DNA from: Microbacterium trichothecenolyticum
Lineage (GTDB): Bacteria; Actinomycetota; Actinomycetes; Actinomycetales; Microbacteriaceae
Direction of reading: 5' to 3'
DNA length: 64,000 bases
Assembly (NCBI RefSeq): GCF_000956465.1
Contig: NZ_JYJA01000039.1
Location: 186,001 to 250,000, forward strand
Shown piece by piece: positions 1-8,160 of the stretch. A model generated the notes under the pieces. The model saw nothing but the letters and a program-made list of their open reading frames with translations. It did not search any database and was not told where the DNA came from. Position numbers and translations under genes: made by a program. How positions within the stretch are numbered: the stretch's first letter is position 1; each line of letters starts with the position of its first letter.

Positions 1-403
1 CGGCGAGGGCGGAGAGCACGGGTTCCGCATCCGTCGCCTTCGCCGAAGCCCGCCACGCGGGCAGCGCTCGGTCGAGCGCCGTCAGATGCACGAGCAGTTC
101 GGCGTGCTGGGCCTTCATGCGCTCGACGTGCGCAGCGCACGACGGTGCGCGCTCGTCGAGCGCGGGCCACAGGCGCTCGTCCTCGCCCTCATGGTGGGCG
201 TGCAGACCCAGCGACAGCGTCTCGAGCTGGGTCGCCACGACCTCCGCGTGCCCGGTATCGCCCTCACTCACGCGGCGGACGAGGTCAGGACCCTCGCCGA
301 AGCCCCGCCGGAACAGCCGGTGGATCTCGGCCATGCCGCTCGCGTCGCACGTCTTCGGGCCGCCGGGCAGGTCGCCGCTCGGCGGCAGGGGCGTGGCTGG
401 CAT
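1..403 (-). CDS. Hemerythrin-like (HHE) domain protein, truncated by the window edge
   Basis: The frame opens at an ATG at 403 and runs off the left end, so about 134 N-terminal residues are visible. Around residues 70-80 there is a HAHHEGED stretch, the HHExxxE-type motif of hemerythrin-like di-iron proteins, with a further His about 20 residues later (CAAHVERMKAQH). The family binds a non-haem di-iron centre and is linked to oxygen, NO or metal handling in the cytoplasm. GAGGAG sits 5 nt before the ATG, which supports this start. A likely -10 (TAGCCT) lies at 444-439 on the minus strand. The gene is divergent from the ABC transporter at 543. The substrate is unknown. Confidence 0.75.
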   Translation of the reverse strand, partial: MPATPLPPSGDLPGGPKTCDASGMAEIHRLFRRGFGEGPDLVRRVSEGDTGHAEVVATQLETLSLGLHAHHEGEDERLWPALDERAPSCAAHVERMKAQHAELLVHLTALDRALPAWRASAKATDAEPVLSALA

Positions 404-530
404 CGTTGCTCCTCGCGTCGGTGGTCCGGCTCCCCGTGAGGCTAGTCCTGAGCACTGGCGCGCGGAAGGTCATCCTCGAGATGTAGACGGATGCCTCTCC
501 CGGGCGACGCGGGCGACACCGGGTCGTTCC

Positions 531-536
531 TACCGT
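531..536 (+). promoter_or_regulatory. Candidate -10 box of a leaderless promoter (ABC transporter operon)
   Basis: TACCGT fits the actinobacterial TANNNT -10 and ends 6 nt before the ATG at 543, placing the expected transcription start at the start codon. No Shine-Dalgarno sequence is seen in the gap. No convincing -35 was found. Confidence 0.45.
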
Positions 537-542
537 CGAAGC

Positions 543-1325
543 ATGGAACTCTCATCGACCGACCTGGGCCTTGCCGCCCGGGTGCAGCAGCTCACCAAGA
601 CCTACGGCGCCGGCGAGAGCACGGTGCACGCGCTCGACGGAGTGAGCGTCGGCATCCGCCGCGGCGAGTTCACCGCGATCATGGGCCCGTCGGGCTCGGG
701 CAAGTCGACGCTCATGCACATCATGGCGGGGCTCGATGCGCCGTCGTCGGGGCGCGCGTGGATCGGCGACACCGACATCACCGGCCTCTCGGACCTCGAG
801 CTCACGATCCTGCGGCGCCGCCGTGTGGGGTTCGTGTTCCAGGCGTTCAACCTCGTGCCCACCCTCGACGCGCTCGGCAACATCCTGCTGCCGTTCGACC
901 TCGACGGCCGCCGCCCCACGACGCTCGAGCGGGCGCGCATCGACGGCCTCGTCGAGCGCCTGGGACTCGCGTCACGCCTGAACCACCGCCCCCATCAGCT
1001 CTCGGGCGGCCAGCAGCAGCGCGTCGCGATCGCCCGTGCGCTCGCGACCTCGCCCGACCTGGTGTTCGCCGACGAGCCCACCGGAAACCTCGACTCGCGC
1101 TCGGGCCGTGAGGTGCTCACGCTCCTCGCCGCCGCCACGCGCGAGCACGGCCAGTCCATCGCCATGGTCACGCACGACCCGGTCGCGGCCTCGCACGCGG
1201 ACCGCGTGCTGTTCCTCGGCGACGGGCGCATCGTCGCCGACAAGCCGCGCCAGAGCGCCGAGGAGATCTCGGCCTACATGCTCGCGTCCGAACTCGGCGC
1301 GGGTGCCGCGGCGGTGGCATCGTGA
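543..1325 (+). CDS. ABC transporter ATP-binding protein (MacB/LolD type)
   Basis: This 260-residue nucleotide-binding subunit would power the permease encoded next to it. Visible motifs in order are Walker A GPSGSGKST, a Q-loop (VFQAFNLVP), the signature LSGGQQQR, Walker B (LVFADEP) followed by TGNLDS, and a switch His in VTHD. TGNLDS and the overall length are typical of the MacB/LolD/FtsE group, which works with FtsX-fold permeases rather than classical importers. The frame stays open far upstream, but the family alignment begins at the ATG at 543, which is also 6 nt after a TANNNT box. The stop overlaps the permease start (GTGA), so the two are translationally coupled. The substrate cannot be told; exporters of this type move peptides, drugs or lipoproteins or act in envelope stress. 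Confidence 0.93.
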   Translation: MELSSTDLGLAARVQQLTKTYGAGESTVHALDGVSVGIRRGEFTAIMGPSGSGKSTLMHIMAGLDAPSSGRAWIGDTDITGLSDLELTILRRRRVGFVFQAFNLVPTLDALGNILLPFDLDGRRPTTLERARIDGLVERLGLASRLNHRPHQLSGGQQQRVAIARALATSPDLVFADEPTGNLDSRSGREVLTLLAAATREHGQSIAMVTHDPVAASHADRVLFLGDGRIVADKPRQSAEEISAYMLASELGAGAAAVAS

Positions 1326-2800
1326 CCGCGGTCGCCGAGACGCAGCGCTCCCCGCGGCCCGCGGCATCCGTTCCGCGAAGCGCCACGTCGCCGCTCGCGT
1401 GGCTGCGGGAGCGCGGCATGGGGGCGAGCGTCCTGGTCGCCGCGATCTCGAGCGCGTTCGGCGCCATCCTGCTGAGCGCGACCGGGTTCATCGCCGCCGT
1501 GCTGAAGGCCGATCCGTTCATCGGCGACAGCGGCACGCTTGCCGCGGTGCTCGCGATCATGAGCTTCCTGCTCATCGGCGTCGCGGTGTACGTCGCGGCC
1601 ATCGTCACCGCGAACACGTTCGCGACGGTCATCGCGGGGCGCACGCGTCGCATCGCGCTGCTGCGGCTGATCGGCGCCTCGGCGCGCTCCCAGCGATCCG
1701 AGGTCGCCCGCCAGGGGCTTGTCATCGGCGTCATCGGCGCCGTGCTCGGGCTCGTCGGCGGCACGCTCGCATCGTGGGCAGGTGTCGTGCTCGCGGGTGC
1801 CGCGTTCGGCATCGAGGATGTGGAGTACACCGTCGTCCAGCCGGTGCTCGTGGTCCCGGCGGCGGTTGTCGCGCTCACGACGTGGGCCGCGGCGTGGGCG
1901 GGGTCCCGGCGCGTGCTGACCGTCACGCCGCTGCAGGCCCTGGGCGGCTCGGTCGAGGCATCCCATGACGCGTTCACCCGCAAGGGAGCCCGCAACGGCG
2001 CCGCGATCACGCTGTTCGCGATCGGCGGGGCACTGCTGGCGGCAGGCATCGCGATCGGGCTCGTCTCTCCGCTCGGCGTGGTCGTCGCCTTCTTCGGCGG
2101 GATCTTCTCGTTCACCGGCCTGGCGCTCGGTGCGACGCTCGTCATGCCCCCGGTGCTGCGGCTCGTGGGCAAGCTCTTCGGGTCGTCGGCGACCGCGCGC
2201 CTGGCGTCGGAGAACGCGCTGCGCTACCCCGAGCGCTCCAGCCGCATGGCGATCGGCGTTGTGATGGGCGTGACGCTCGTGACGATGTTCGCCGTCGCGC
2301 TCGAGACCGTGAAGGCCGTGCTGACGACGTCGGCCGGCGGCGAGGCACCGCAGGAGATGACCACCCTGCTCGACACGTTCGCCGGGATCATGATGGGACT
2401 CGTCGCGGTATCCGCCGTCATCGCTGCGGTCGGGCTCGTGAACCTCCTGACGATCGGCGTGGTGCAGCGTCGCCGTGAGCTCGGGCTCCTGCGGGCGCTC
2501 GGCGTCTCGACGGGGCAGGTGCGACGCACGGTGCTGCTGGAGGCGGCGCACATCACGATCACCGCGACCGTCACGGGACTCATGCTCGGCATCGCCTACG
2601 GCTGGGCCGGGGCGCAGTCGCTGCTGGGGGCCGTGCCGATGCCGCCGTCCTTCTCGGCGCCGACCCTGGTCGCTCCCGCCGTGCCGTGGCTGCCGGTGGC
2701 GATCATCGTGGTGGCCACGGCGGTGCTCACCCTCGTTGCGGCGGTCGTGCCGACGCGGCTCGCCACGCGGGTCGCGCCGGTCGAGGCGCTCGCGGACTGA
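1322..2800 (+). CDS. FtsX-like ABC transporter permease
   Basis: A 492-residue membrane protein starting at GTG and overlapping the upstream ATPase by 4 nt. There is a membrane segment near residues 35-62, a second close behind (about 78-100), a cluster around 140-230, and a C-terminal FtsX-type core from about residue 350 to the end. The stretch RRRELGLLRALGVSTGQVRR, before the last two membrane spans, is the hallmark cytoplasmic loop of the FtsX/MacB permease family and appears twice: an earlier copy, GRTRRIALLRLIGASARSQR, lies near residue 105. Two FtsX modules in one chain therefore seem likely. Together with the ATPase it forms a complete two-gene exporter. A strong inverted repeat follows 10 nt after the stop. 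Confidence 0.9.
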   Translation: MTAVAETQRSPRPAASVPRSATSPLAWLRERGMGASVLVAAISSAFGAILLSATGFIAAVLKADPFIGDSGTLAAVLAIMSFLLIGVAVYVAAIVTANTFATVIAGRTRRIALLRLIGASARSQRSEVARQGLVIGVIGAVLGLVGGTLASWAGVVLAGAAFGIEDVEYTVVQPVLVVPAAVVALTTWAAAWAGSRRVLTVTPLQALGGSVEASHDAFTRKGARNGAAITLFAIGGALLAAGIAIGLVSPLGVVVAFFGGIFSFTGLALGATLVMPPVLRLVGKLFGSSATARLASENALRYPERSSRMAIGVVMGVTLVTMFAVALETVKAVLTTSAGGEAPQEMTTLLDTFAGIMMGLVAVSAVIAAVGLVNLLTIGVVQRRRELGLLRALGVSTGQVRRTVLLEAAHITITATVTGLMLGIAYGWAGAQSLLGAVPMPPSFSAPTLVAPAVPWLPVAIIVVATAVLTLVAAVVPTRLATRVAPVEALAD

Positions 2801-2810
2801 GGAGACTGCC

Positions 2811-2861
2811 GCTCACCTGTCACGAAGCGCCGGACCGGTCAGCACTTCGTGACAGGTGAGC
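2811..2861. terminator. Perfect 17-bp inverted repeat between convergent genes
   Basis: GCTCACCTGTCACGAAG at 2811-2827 is exactly complementary to 2845-2861, with a 17-nt loop. It lies just after the permease stop and before the convergent metallo-beta-lactamase gene, so it could end transcripts from both sides. There is no U-tract. The length and perfection also fit a mobile palindromic (REP-like) element. Confidence 0.6.
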
Positions 2862-2885
2862 AGCCAAGACGTCGGGTGGACGGAC

Positions 2886-2940
2886 GGATGCTGCGCGTTC
2901 GACTCGCAAGCTCGCTCAACGACCGGGGGCTGCAGCATCC
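2886..2940. repeat. Inverted repeat with GGATGCTGC/GCAGCATCC arms
   Basis: Nine-base perfect arms at 2886-2894 and 2932-2940 flank 37 nt, 3 nt before the stop of the minus-strand metallo-beta-lactamase gene. The arms are copies of a motif that recurs throughout the window. It may serve as that gene's terminator. Confidence 0.4.
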
Positions 2941-2943
2941 CGT

Positions 2944-4269
2944 TCACGCGTCTTTGACGAACGGGACGAGGCGGAAGGGGCCGTGGGCTGCGTCGGCCTC
3001 GAGCTCGATCCATTCCTCCCCGCCGACGAGGTCGTCGGTCGAGTACAGATCGGCGACCTCGCGGAGCGCGGTGACGAGCTGCGGCTGCGGCACGGCGCCG
3101 TCGCCCTCGCCGTGGACGTCCTGGCGGGTCGACATGACAGCGGCGAGCCGTGGCTGTTCGGGCCCCCGGTCCTTCCACAGCGCGTGCAGCGAGCGGGGTG
3201 TGGCGTTGCGGCTGCCGTGGTGACCGACCTTGTACAGGTCGATGCCGGCGAGCCGCTCGCGAAGCTGCGGCTCGTCCTTGAGCCGCTCGAGTGTGAGCCG
3301 CCAGTTCTCGATCTGCGCATCGCCCGGGAACAGCATCGACAGGCCCCCGACCTTCAGCAGCAGGATGATGCTGGTGTTGTTGAGGGCGTCGTCGAGGTCA
3401 CGCACGAGGCGCGCCGCCGACTGCGACCGCTGGTTCGCGAGGCGGTCGATGAGCCAGCTCACCGGGCCGGGACCGTGTGCGATCGGGGCGGGGGCGCCGG
3501 CGTCGGCGGCCGAGCCGACGACGCGCAGTGAGGCGCCGAGCGCACGGAGCCAGTACTCCGGATCGTCCTCGCGCTGCTTCGCGACGCGCGGGTCCTGGTC
3601 CACGGTCGGCGGGCCGAGCACGGTCGACTGCATCCCCGGGACCAGGTCGTCGATGCCCGACTCCATCCCGGCGTGCAGGTAGCGGCCCCGCTCGCCGAGC
3701 GAGAGCTCGTCCAGCAGCGCCACCGCCTCGGCGTTCTTGAGCTGGTCCTCGGCGGCGGCCCTGACCTCGTCGTCGAGCCCCACGAGCTGGGTCAGCTTCG
3801 CGACGTGCTCCTGCGCCTGCGCCAGCAGCGCGGCGTACCGCACGGACGCGCTGCTGAGGCCGTTCGGCGGCTCGGCCGCACCGAGGCCCGGGTCGCCCGG
3901 GCCGTTCGCCGTCGCCGAGAGCACCGGATCCTCGGTCCACGACCGCAGCACGAGCTTGGGGGCGAGCTTCTTCATGATCGCGGCACCCGCGTCGACCTCG
4001 AACCCGCGCAGGTGGTCGCGGTGCCGATGTGTCACGACGAGCACGTCGAGCTCGCCCTCGGTGTGCTTCTGGATGAGTGCGGCGATGTCGCCCATGCGGC
4101 CGCGGGCCATGCCTTCGCGGGGCGAGTGGCTCGTGCCGTAGTCGATGAGGATGTGCCGCTCGGAGCGGCCGTCGGCGAGGGGCTCGTCGTACTCCACCGA
4201 CACCAGGAAGCAATCCCCGAAGCCGACCTGGTACATGCGGACGCGAACGCGGATCGGAGTGCTCACCAT
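2944..4269 (-). CDS. Metallo-beta-lactamase-fold hydrolase (ComEC-like C-terminal family)
   Basis: A 441-residue soluble protein. The zinc-binding signature THRHRDHLRGF gives His81, His83, Asp85 and His86. A further metal-site pattern, LFPGDAQ, lies in the second half, followed by KVGHHGSRNATP, the GHHGS element typical of ComEC-type and related MBL-fold nucleases or hydrolases. There is no signal peptide and no membrane segment, so unlike ComEC it is not a DNA channel. The long insertion between these motifs (about residues 100-290) is unlike classical beta-lactamases. The start overlaps the stop of the metallopeptidase gene by 7 nt, so the two are co-translated. The substrate is unknown; nuclease or phosphodiesterase activity is possible. 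Confidence 0.8.
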   Translation of the reverse strand: MVSTPIRVRVRMYQVGFGDCFLVSVEYDEPLADGRSERHILIDYGTSHSPREGMARGRMGDIAALIQKHTEGELDVLVVTHRHRDHLRGFEVDAGAAIMKKLAPKLVLRSWTEDPVLSATANGPGDPGLGAAEPPNGLSSASVRYAALLAQAQEHVAKLTQLVGLDDEVRAAAEDQLKNAEAVALLDELSLGERGRYLHAGMESGIDDLVPGMQSTVLGPPTVDQDPRVAKQREDDPEYWLRALGASLRVVGSAADAGAPAPIAHGPGPVSWLIDRLANQRSQSAARLVRDLDDALNNTSIILLLKVGGLSMLFPGDAQIENWRLTLERLKDEPQLRERLAGIDLYKVGHHGSRNATPRSLHALWKDRGPEQPRLAAVMSTRQDVHGEGDGAVPQPQLVTALREVADLYSTDDLVGGEEWIELEADAAHGPFRLVPFVKDA

Positions 4270-6005
4270 GACTCCCCGGAGCTCTGTTCGGTGCGGTGCA
4301 GCTCGGCGAAGGTCTGCCCGCGGGCGGCCCCGTCCGAGAAGCCGAGGCGGCGCCGCGAGTCCATGCGGCCGGTGCGGGCGAGGTGGTCGAGCCGCAGCTG
4401 CTGGCGACGCCAGTCGTCCAGCCGCTTGTGGATGTGCAGCTTGAGCCGGCCGAACTGGTCGAAGATCAGCGTCCCGCCGCCGAACAGCTGCACGGGCGTG
4501 AGCGGATCGATCACCGGGGAGAGCTGGAGCCCCGACTCGTCGGTGAACTCGCGTGCGGTCATGTCGGCCATCTGCACGTAGGTGGCCACCGACTCCGGCA
4601 CGATGAGCCCGTCGGGACCGATCCGCTGCGTCGGCAGCACCGACTCGATCACCGTGTAGTAGTCGGTCGACACGTCGAGGCGGCGGGCGTTCTGCCAGAG
4701 GAAGCGCGACACCTCGTCGCGGTCGCTGCGGAGCCCGGCGAAGTTGATCCCGAGGTAGCGCGGGGGCAGCTCCGATTCGAGCACGTCGGTCACGCGACCC
4801 GACGGGAGCTTGATGCCGGCCTTGGCGAACCCGTCGACCAGGAGCTTGCGGTAGCCGAGGTCGTCGTCGGGTACGACCTCGTTGTCGGCCAGCAGCACCG
4901 CGTTGAGGAGGTCGCCGAAATCGAACTCGACCGGCGGCAGGTAGTCGAGGCCCCGGATCAGCATCGTGAGCAGCTGGGACGCCGCCTTCGCGCCCTCCTC
5001 GGCGGCCCGGGCGCGGTCGACGGTGACACCCTTGCCGGTCGCCGCCTCGCCGTTGGGTCGCGAGAACAGCGCCTGCAGCCGCATGTACCAGATGTCGATG
5101 AGCAGATCGAAGGCGATCGCCACCAGCACCTCGCCGCGGCGATGCGGCTCGAGGAAGTCGGTCCGCTTCGCCCAGTCGGCGGGCGGCGGGTTCAGCGCCG
5201 ACTCCCGCAGCGCGCCGCGGCCCTGGGTCAGCACGCTGCCGATCTGCTCGGCGACGCGGGCGAGCATGTTCCTGCGCAGAGCTTCGGGCTCCACGTGGCT
5301 TCGCGGGATGCGTCCGCTCTTGTCGGGCTTGCCGAGCGCCTGCTCGATGACGGGGCGCATCGAGAACACAGAGAGCAGCGCCACGATGTCGGCGAAGCCC
5401 TCGTGGAACGCAGCCTGGTCGGGCAGGCTCGGCTCGAGGAACCGGCCCCGCAGTCCGTCGAGCACCGCGTGCGTGGTCTCATGCACCACCACGTCGTGGC
5501 TCAAGCACGTGTAGATCGTGTCCCCGGTCGGGTCGGCGGGCGGCACGTAGCCGAACAGCAGCGCGCGATCCTCGAACGAGTAGTAGGCGTTCGCCTCGGC
5601 GAACGCGTGCGGCACGAGGAACAGCTGGTGGCTGCGGAATCCCCAGGGGAGCCGCCGGCCCAGCGCCGTCTCGAACGTCGCGAGCGTGCGTGCGGCGGTG
5701 GCGTACACGTGCTGCGCATGGAAGGCCCAGTCGGTGCGCAGCACGTCGTCGGTCGCCTCCGCGAAGAGGTCGTCCTTGCCGAGCGCCTCGTGCTTGACGT
5801 AGCGGCCGGTCGCGGTGTCGTAGTCGACCACGTGCAGGCGGGCTCCGCGGGGTCCGTCCTCCATCCGCGACCACGGCACCTTCACGTTGGCGGTGAGGAT
5901 GCTCGCATCGTCCCCGCTCACCGACGGATCCTGCGCGATGAGCCGCAGCGTCACGTGCGTGCGCGGTTCGTCGGCCGGTTGCGCGAATTCGACACCGTCC
6001 GCCAT
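4263..6005 (-). CDS. Putative zinc metallopeptidase of the gluzincin type (HExxH...E)
   Basis: A 580-residue protein with HETTH at residues 175-179 and a downstream Glu202 in AFHEGFAD. This HExxH plus E arrangement is the gluzincin pattern (thermolysin and relatives have a similar Glu in their third zinc-ligand helix). There is no signal peptide, so it probably acts in the cytoplasm unless exported another way. The C-terminal half has no motif I recognise. I chose the ATG at 6005 over a longer open frame because GGGGGTG precedes it as a ribosome-binding site and the extra upstream residues are low-complexity Arg/Pro. It is the first gene of a two-gene operon with the MBL-fold protein; that pairing suggests a joint function that I cannot name. 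Confidence 0.7.
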   Translation of the reverse strand: MADGVEFAQPADEPRTHVTLRLIAQDPSVSGDDASILTANVKVPWSRMEDGPRGARLHVVDYDTATGRYVKHEALGKDDLFAEATDDVLRTDWAFHAQHVYATAARTLATFETALGRRLPWGFRSHQLFLVPHAFAEANAYYSFEDRALLFGYVPPADPTGDTIYTCLSHDVVVHETTHAVLDGLRGRFLEPSLPDQAAFHEGFADIVALLSVFSMRPVIEQALGKPDKSGRIPRSHVEPEALRRNMLARVAEQIGSVLTQGRGALRESALNPPPADWAKRTDFLEPHRRGEVLVAIAFDLLIDIWYMRLQALFSRPNGEAATGKGVTVDRARAAEEGAKAASQLLTMLIRGLDYLPPVEFDFGDLLNAVLLADNEVVPDDDLGYRKLLVDGFAKAGIKLPSGRVTDVLESELPPRYLGINFAGLRSDRDEVSRFLWQNARRLDVSTDYYTVIESVLPTQRIGPDGLIVPESVATYVQMADMTAREFTDESGLQLSPVIDPLTPVQLFGGGTLIFDQFGRLKLHIHKRLDDWRRQQLRLDHLARTGRMDSRRRLGFSDGAARGQTFAELHRTEQSSGESW

Positions 6006-6144
6006 GTCACACCCCCAGGGTCTACGGCTCCAACAATGCAGCGAGTTCCCCCGCTCTGGAAGAGGGTCGCCGCGCAGTCCTGATACCCGGGGGTCTGGAG
6101 CGCAAGGGGGTGCGTGAGCGGGCGCACGGGTGCAGGCTGGCCGC

Positions 6145-6738
6145 ATGCAGATCGATATCGTTGAGCACGAACCGCCCTATCGCGTCGGCGTGATCGTCGG
6201 CAGCCTCTCGCGCGAATCCGTCAACCGGCGCCTGGCACTCGCCGTGCAGCGGCTCGCGCCGCCCGAACTCGAGTTCTTCGAGATCTCCTACGCCGACCTT
6301 CCGCTGTACACCCGCGACCTCGACGCCGACTATCCGCAGGCGGCGCTCGACTTCAAGGAGGCGGTGCGCTCATCCGACGCGCTGCTCTTCGTGACGCCCG
6401 AGTACAACCGCTCGATCCCCGGCGCCCTCAAGAACGCGATCGACTGGGGCAGCCGGCCGTGGGGTCAGAACGCGTGGAGCGACAAGCCGGTCGCCGTCAT
6501 CGGCGCCTCGCCCGGGCAGATCGGCACCGCCGTCGGCCAGCAGTCGCTGCGCAGCACCCTGAGCTTCCTCAACGCCCGCCAGATGACCACCCCCGAGGCG
6601 TACATCCACTTCACCCCGGGCCTCATCGAGGCCGACGGCGAGGTGACGGTCGCCTCGACGGAGGAGTTCCTCCGCACCTTCATGGTGAAGTTCCTCGAGT
6701 ACACCGCCCGCGTGCTGACGGTGATCCCGCAGGCGTGA
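6145..6738 (+). CDS. NAD(P)H-dependent FMN reductase family flavoprotein
   Basis: A 197-residue flavodoxin-fold protein. The N-terminal VIVGSLSRESVNRRLA is the phosphate-binding loop for FMN, and PEYNRSIPGALKNAIDW is the conserved motif of the NADPH-dependent FMN reductase/ChrR-type quinone reductase group. Such enzymes reduce quinones, azo dyes, chromate or flavins in the cytoplasm. The ATG at 6145 is preceded by CAGGCT and 6 nt, a near match to the leaderless pattern seen elsewhere in the window. It is transcribed away from the metallopeptidase operon. No gene name is assigned because the physiological acceptor cannot be read from sequence. Confidence 0.88.
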   Translation: MQIDIVEHEPPYRVGVIVGSLSRESVNRRLALAVQRLAPPELEFFEISYADLPLYTRDLDADYPQAALDFKEAVRSSDALLFVTPEYNRSIPGALKNAIDWGSRPWGQNAWSDKPVAVIGASPGQIGTAVGQQSLRSTLSFLNARQMTTPEAYIHFTPGLIEADGEVTVASTEEFLRTFMVKFLEYTARVLTVIPQA

Positions 6739-6831
6739 TGACGACGGATGCCGCGGCCCGCGGCTGGGCCCGCGCACCCAGAGGCTCCGCGCGTCAGCGG
6801 CGCGTGGGGAGAGCGTGGGGACCGGACCGGT

Positions 6832-7341
6832 TCACTCGTCTTCTACGAGTTCGGGGTCGTGAGCCCACGAGGGCGCGAGAGCGCGCACTCGTGTCGCGCG
6901 CCACTGCCACGTTCCCCACAGCACCGGCCACAGGAGGGGTGCCGTGGGGCCGCCGATGACGAGCCGGTCGCGCCACAGCGTCTTGCCGGGCTGACCGGGC
7001 GCCGGCGACACCGCCATCTGGTGGTCCCACACGTCGAGGCTGGCGAGGGGGCCGGTGAGCGGGATGCCGCTGTCGCGGAAGATCCGGACACGGCCGCCGG
7101 ACTCGTCGACCGAGCGCTCGCTGACGTGGATGAGCTGGCGCCCCATCGGCACCGCACCGAACGCCGACAGCTGCACCGGCACGTCATCGCCGGGGCTCCA
7201 GGCCGTCGGCAGCCCGCTCGGCACGAGCGGGGCGAGGTCCATCAGCGGACCGTAGAGCTCGGCGACGGCGCGAGGCGAATGCACCGCCCGCCACGCGGCA
7301 TCGGCGTCGCAGTCGATCACGAACTTCAGCAGGATCCGCAT
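6832..7341 (-). CDS. SRPBCC-superfamily (START-like) hypothetical protein
   Basis: A 169-residue protein starting MRILLKFVIDCDADAAW, with a central stretch of beta-strand-like segments (RLVIGG and similar) and no obvious catalytic motif. Residues such as DAAWRAVHSPRAVAELY resemble the first helices of polyketide cyclase/START-type hydrophobic-ligand binding folds. The ATG at 7341 is chosen because GACACT and 6 nt precede it, close to the leaderless spacing, and because the residues upstream are low-complexity. The ligand is unknown. The gene is divergent from the ComB-like gene, with a 26-nt imperfect inverted repeat between them. Confidence 0.55.
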   Translation of the reverse strand: MRILLKFVIDCDADAAWRAVHSPRAVAELYGPLMDLAPLVPSGLPTAWSPGDDVPVQLSAFGAVPMGRQLIHVSERSVDESGGRVRIFRDSGIPLTGPLASLDVWDHQMAVSPAPGQPGKTLWRDRLVIGGPTAPLLWPVLWGTWQWRATRVRALAPSWAHDPELVEDE

Positions 7342-7396
7342 GCGCCCAGTGTCGCATCCGCCCCGCGGCGGGGCTCGGGCTTGCGCGCGCGTCCAC

Positions 7397-7466
7397 ATCG
7401 TGCGATCTCGCCGAGATCACACGTTGTGCGCGTGCACGACGTGTCGTCTCGGTGAGAGCACACGAT
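7397..7466. repeat. Imperfect 26-nt inverted repeat between divergent genes
   Basis: Arms at 7397-7422 and 7441-7466 pair at 21 of 26 positions around an 18-nt loop. The left arm contains its own small palindrome, GATCTCGCCGAGATC. It lies upstream of two divergent genes, so it cannot be a simple terminator. It may be a palindromic repeat element or a regulator site. Confidence 0.5.
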
Positions 7467-7500
7467 CCGTGCGCGGGCGCGGGAGACGGATGCTGCCGCC

Positions 7501-7506
7501 TACGCT
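7501..7506 (+). promoter_or_regulatory. Candidate -10 box of a leaderless promoter (ComB-like gene)
   Basis: TACGCT followed by exactly 6 nt (GGACGG) and the ATG at 7513. The spacing places the transcription start at the start codon. Confidence 0.55.
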
Positions 7507-7512
7507 GGACGG

Positions 7513-8154
7513 ATGCCTGACAGCCCGTTCGACCAGCACCGCTACCAGGTCCGCCACGACTGGGGGATCGAGGGGCTCCGGCGCCTCGCCCACGCGGACG
7601 TCGTCGTGGTCGTGGACGTCCTTCGGTTCTCGACGACGGTGACCGATGCCATCTCCCGGGGAGAGATCGTCCGGCTCGACGCCGATGCTCACGCGGTCTC
7701 GATCAACGGCGCGGCGGTGGCCGAAGCGGCCGCGCAGTCCGGCGCCGTGGTGCTGCTCGGATGCCTCCGCAACGCCGCCGCGGTCGCCCGTGCCGTCCTC
7801 GACATCCAGCACGAGCGTGCGGCGCGCACGAGCGTCGCGGTGATCGCGTCGGGCGAGCTCGCCGGGCGCGAGCCCGGCGCGCGGCTGCGGTTCGCGGTCG
7901 AGGATCAGCTCGGCGCGGGCGCGATCGTCGACGCGCTCGGCGACCTCGGCGTCGACCACACCTCGCCCGAGGCGGCGGCGGCGTGCGAGGCGTTCCGCGG
8001 TCTGCGCGGCGCCGTCCGGCACCTGCTCACGGCCGGAGGCTCGGGACAGGAGCTGCTCGACCGCGGCGCCCGCGACGAGGTGCTGAACGCGGCCGCTGTG
8101 GATGCGGCGTCCGTCGTCCCGGTGCTGCGCGGCGGGACGTTCGTCGCGTACTGA
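7513..8154 (+). CDS. 2-phosphosulfolactate phosphatase family protein (ComB-like)
   Basis: A 213-residue protein whose VVVDVLRFSTTVTDA segment (about residues 36-50) matches the conserved N-terminal motif of the ComB fold, with later ASGELAG and EDQLGAGAI segments also in family style. In archaea ComB dephosphorylates 2-phosphosulfolactate during coenzyme M synthesis, using Mg2+. Coenzyme M synthesis is not expected in an aerobic actinobacterium, so the true substrate is probably another small phosphate ester. No other coenzyme M gene lies in the window. The gene is convergent with the SprT-like gene, 6 nt away. Confidence 0.78.
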   Translation: MPDSPFDQHRYQVRHDWGIEGLRRLAHADVVVVVDVLRFSTTVTDAISRGEIVRLDADAHAVSINGAAVAEAAAQSGAVVLLGCLRNAAAVARAVLDIQHERAARTSVAVIASGELAGREPGARLRFAVEDQLGAGAIVDALGDLGVDHTSPEAAAACEAFRGLRGAVRHLLTAGGSGQELLDRGARDEVLNAAAVDAASVVPVLRGGTFVAY

Positions 8155-8160
8155 CGCCGC

